Part shown: positions 62,986 through 64,000 of the stretch, in pieces | Numbering within the stretch: position 1 is the stretch's first letter | How the letters are laid out: each line of letters begins with the position of its first letter | Source: Haliclona indistincta | Taxonomy: Eukaryota > Porifera > Demospongiae > Haplosclerida > Chalinidae | NCBI GenBank assembly: GCA_964017065.1 | Contig: OZ024785.1 | Location: 682,001 to 746,000 of the forward strand | Length of the DNA stretch: 64,000 nucleotides | Reading direction: 5' to 3' | Made by a program: the position numbers and the translations under genes | The notes under the pieces: generated by a model | What the model saw: only the letters and a program-made list of their open reading frames with translations | Told to the model about the DNA's origin: nothing | The model's database searches: none

Positions 62986-64000
62986 CAAGAAAATTAAAAA
63001 GATTTCTATCGAAATCAAAAGGATGTAGTGATGAAGAAATCTACTACTGGTCCACAATGTAAACCAACAAGGAACAACCATGGAATGGTAACACGATTGA
63101 CTTGCTAACAGACCATAGATCCCTACATCAGTGGCTGCTGTGGCTGACTATAGCTAGTTCAGCTAGTTGCTGTTGACTGACACATGACGTGCATTGAATT
63201 GAATTCAGCTTGTGACAAAAATATTGATCTTATGTACAGCCACTGATGTAGGGATCTATGGTCTGTTAGCAAGTCAATCGTGTTACCATTCCATGGTTGT
63301 TCCTTGTTGGTTTACATTGTGGACCAGTAGTAGATTTCTTCATCACTACATCCTTTTGATTTCGATAGAAATCTTTTTAATTTTCTTGTTTGTGTCCTTT
63401 TTCTTTTTCAGTGAAGTGCAGTTCAATATCATGCATGTACTGAGCCGTCTTTGTTTCCACCATTAGTTTTACTTTTACTGTTGTTGATGGCTTTTCTTTA
63501 TAATTATTACAGCTAAAAATTGATTGTCATATCAGCCGCCTAAGCATACATGCAGTGCATACGAGCCCCGCCCACACTTGTTTGTAGACACGGAGGACAG
63601 GTTATAATAATCTGGCAAGCACAGAATAGTGATCCTACACGAGCTTACCGTTCTTCGAAGACTCCAGACAAATAAATTATGTGTTCTCTGTGATTGATAC
63701 GGCGCGACGATACTCAACTCAAGCTGGTGCTTGGTCACGTGCGCTAACCACTGCTTGGTCACGTGCGTATTGCGCAATCACAATAATGGCGTCTAACACT
63801 TAGCTGACAATGGATCACGATCGAGAAGTCGCAGAATTTATATCGCCGTTTCGCTAAAAACGAAGTTCGAAAGGCACCTGCCAGGAGAATTTCACGACTG
63901 TTCGTGGGTGTTTTGGTCTCGGCACTGCTCGCATAAAGGCGCTAGGCGCGCTGAAGAAAGAAAGAAAGAAAGAAAGAAGAAGAAAACGAAGATGACGAAA
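62986..64000 (+). mobile_element. R1 element, copy E (runs off the window)
   Basis: CAAGAAAATTAAAAAG start after an A, foldback to about 63389, then the R1 tail including the GAAA microsatellite near 63955-63980. It would need about 250 more bases to reach the terminal hairpin. Confidence 0.85.

Overview
This is a eukaryotic, animal-type window. Genes are split by GT-AG introns, many only 45-75 bp long. They encode metazoan-style products: Ig plus FN3 membrane receptors, a PARP14-like ADP-ribosyltransferase, a mitochondrial HMG-box (TFAM-like) factor, an SAP-domain protein and a WD40 protein. The compact introns, the TE-rich spacers and the mix of genes suggest a demosponge such as Amphimedon, but that is inference. 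Exon boundaries were read by hand from splice sites and codon phase and may be off by a few bases.

Layout. (1) 1-7,870: repeats around a complete minus-strand receptor gene (3564-5019; signal peptide, Ig, FN3, membrane segment, tyrosine tail). (2) 7,874-26,176: a plus-strand receptor gene. A signal-peptide exon lies at 7874. The Ig, FN3, mucin-like stalk, membrane and tail exons lie at 19513-26176. The 11.5-kb gap holds a stack of nested DNA transposons and a decayed Ty1/copia element (13627-18648). (3) 26,858-28,620: a truncated paralogue of the first receptor, then a SINE and MITEs. (4) 29,965-50,043: a PARP14-like gene with seven RRM-like exon units, KH-like repeats, three macro domains, a WWE domain and an H-Y-I PARP domain. 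One intron contains a 9.2-kb nested insertion that includes an intact Ty3/gypsy element with identical LTRs. Another intron has a GC donor and contains a 2.7-kb inverted repeat. (5) 50,044-64,000: piggyBac-like and other MITEs, a two-exon gene for a small secreted basic protein (52897-53338, minus), an unrecognised gene (55425-56590), a TFAM-like gene (58568-60593), a small SAP gene (61077-61363), a CDKAL1-like methylthiotransferase pseudogene (61681-62050) and the 3' end of a WD40 gene (62537-62975, minus) that runs off the window.

The main non-genic signal is a repeated element of about 1.22 kb, called R1 here, present in six copies. It starts with a ~390-bp foldback and ends with a covarying terminal hairpin followed by CTAA, then a T in the flank. 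These features resemble rolling-circle (Helitron-like) elements, although the 5' end does not. Several other transposons can be dated relative to each other because empty sites and target duplications are both present in the window.

Functionally, the two head-to-head receptors and the PARP14-like gene are the kinds of genes used in cell-surface recognition and intracellular (often antiviral or stress) ADP-ribosylation. The right end holds housekeeping-type genes. A functional link between the groups is not shown by the sequence.
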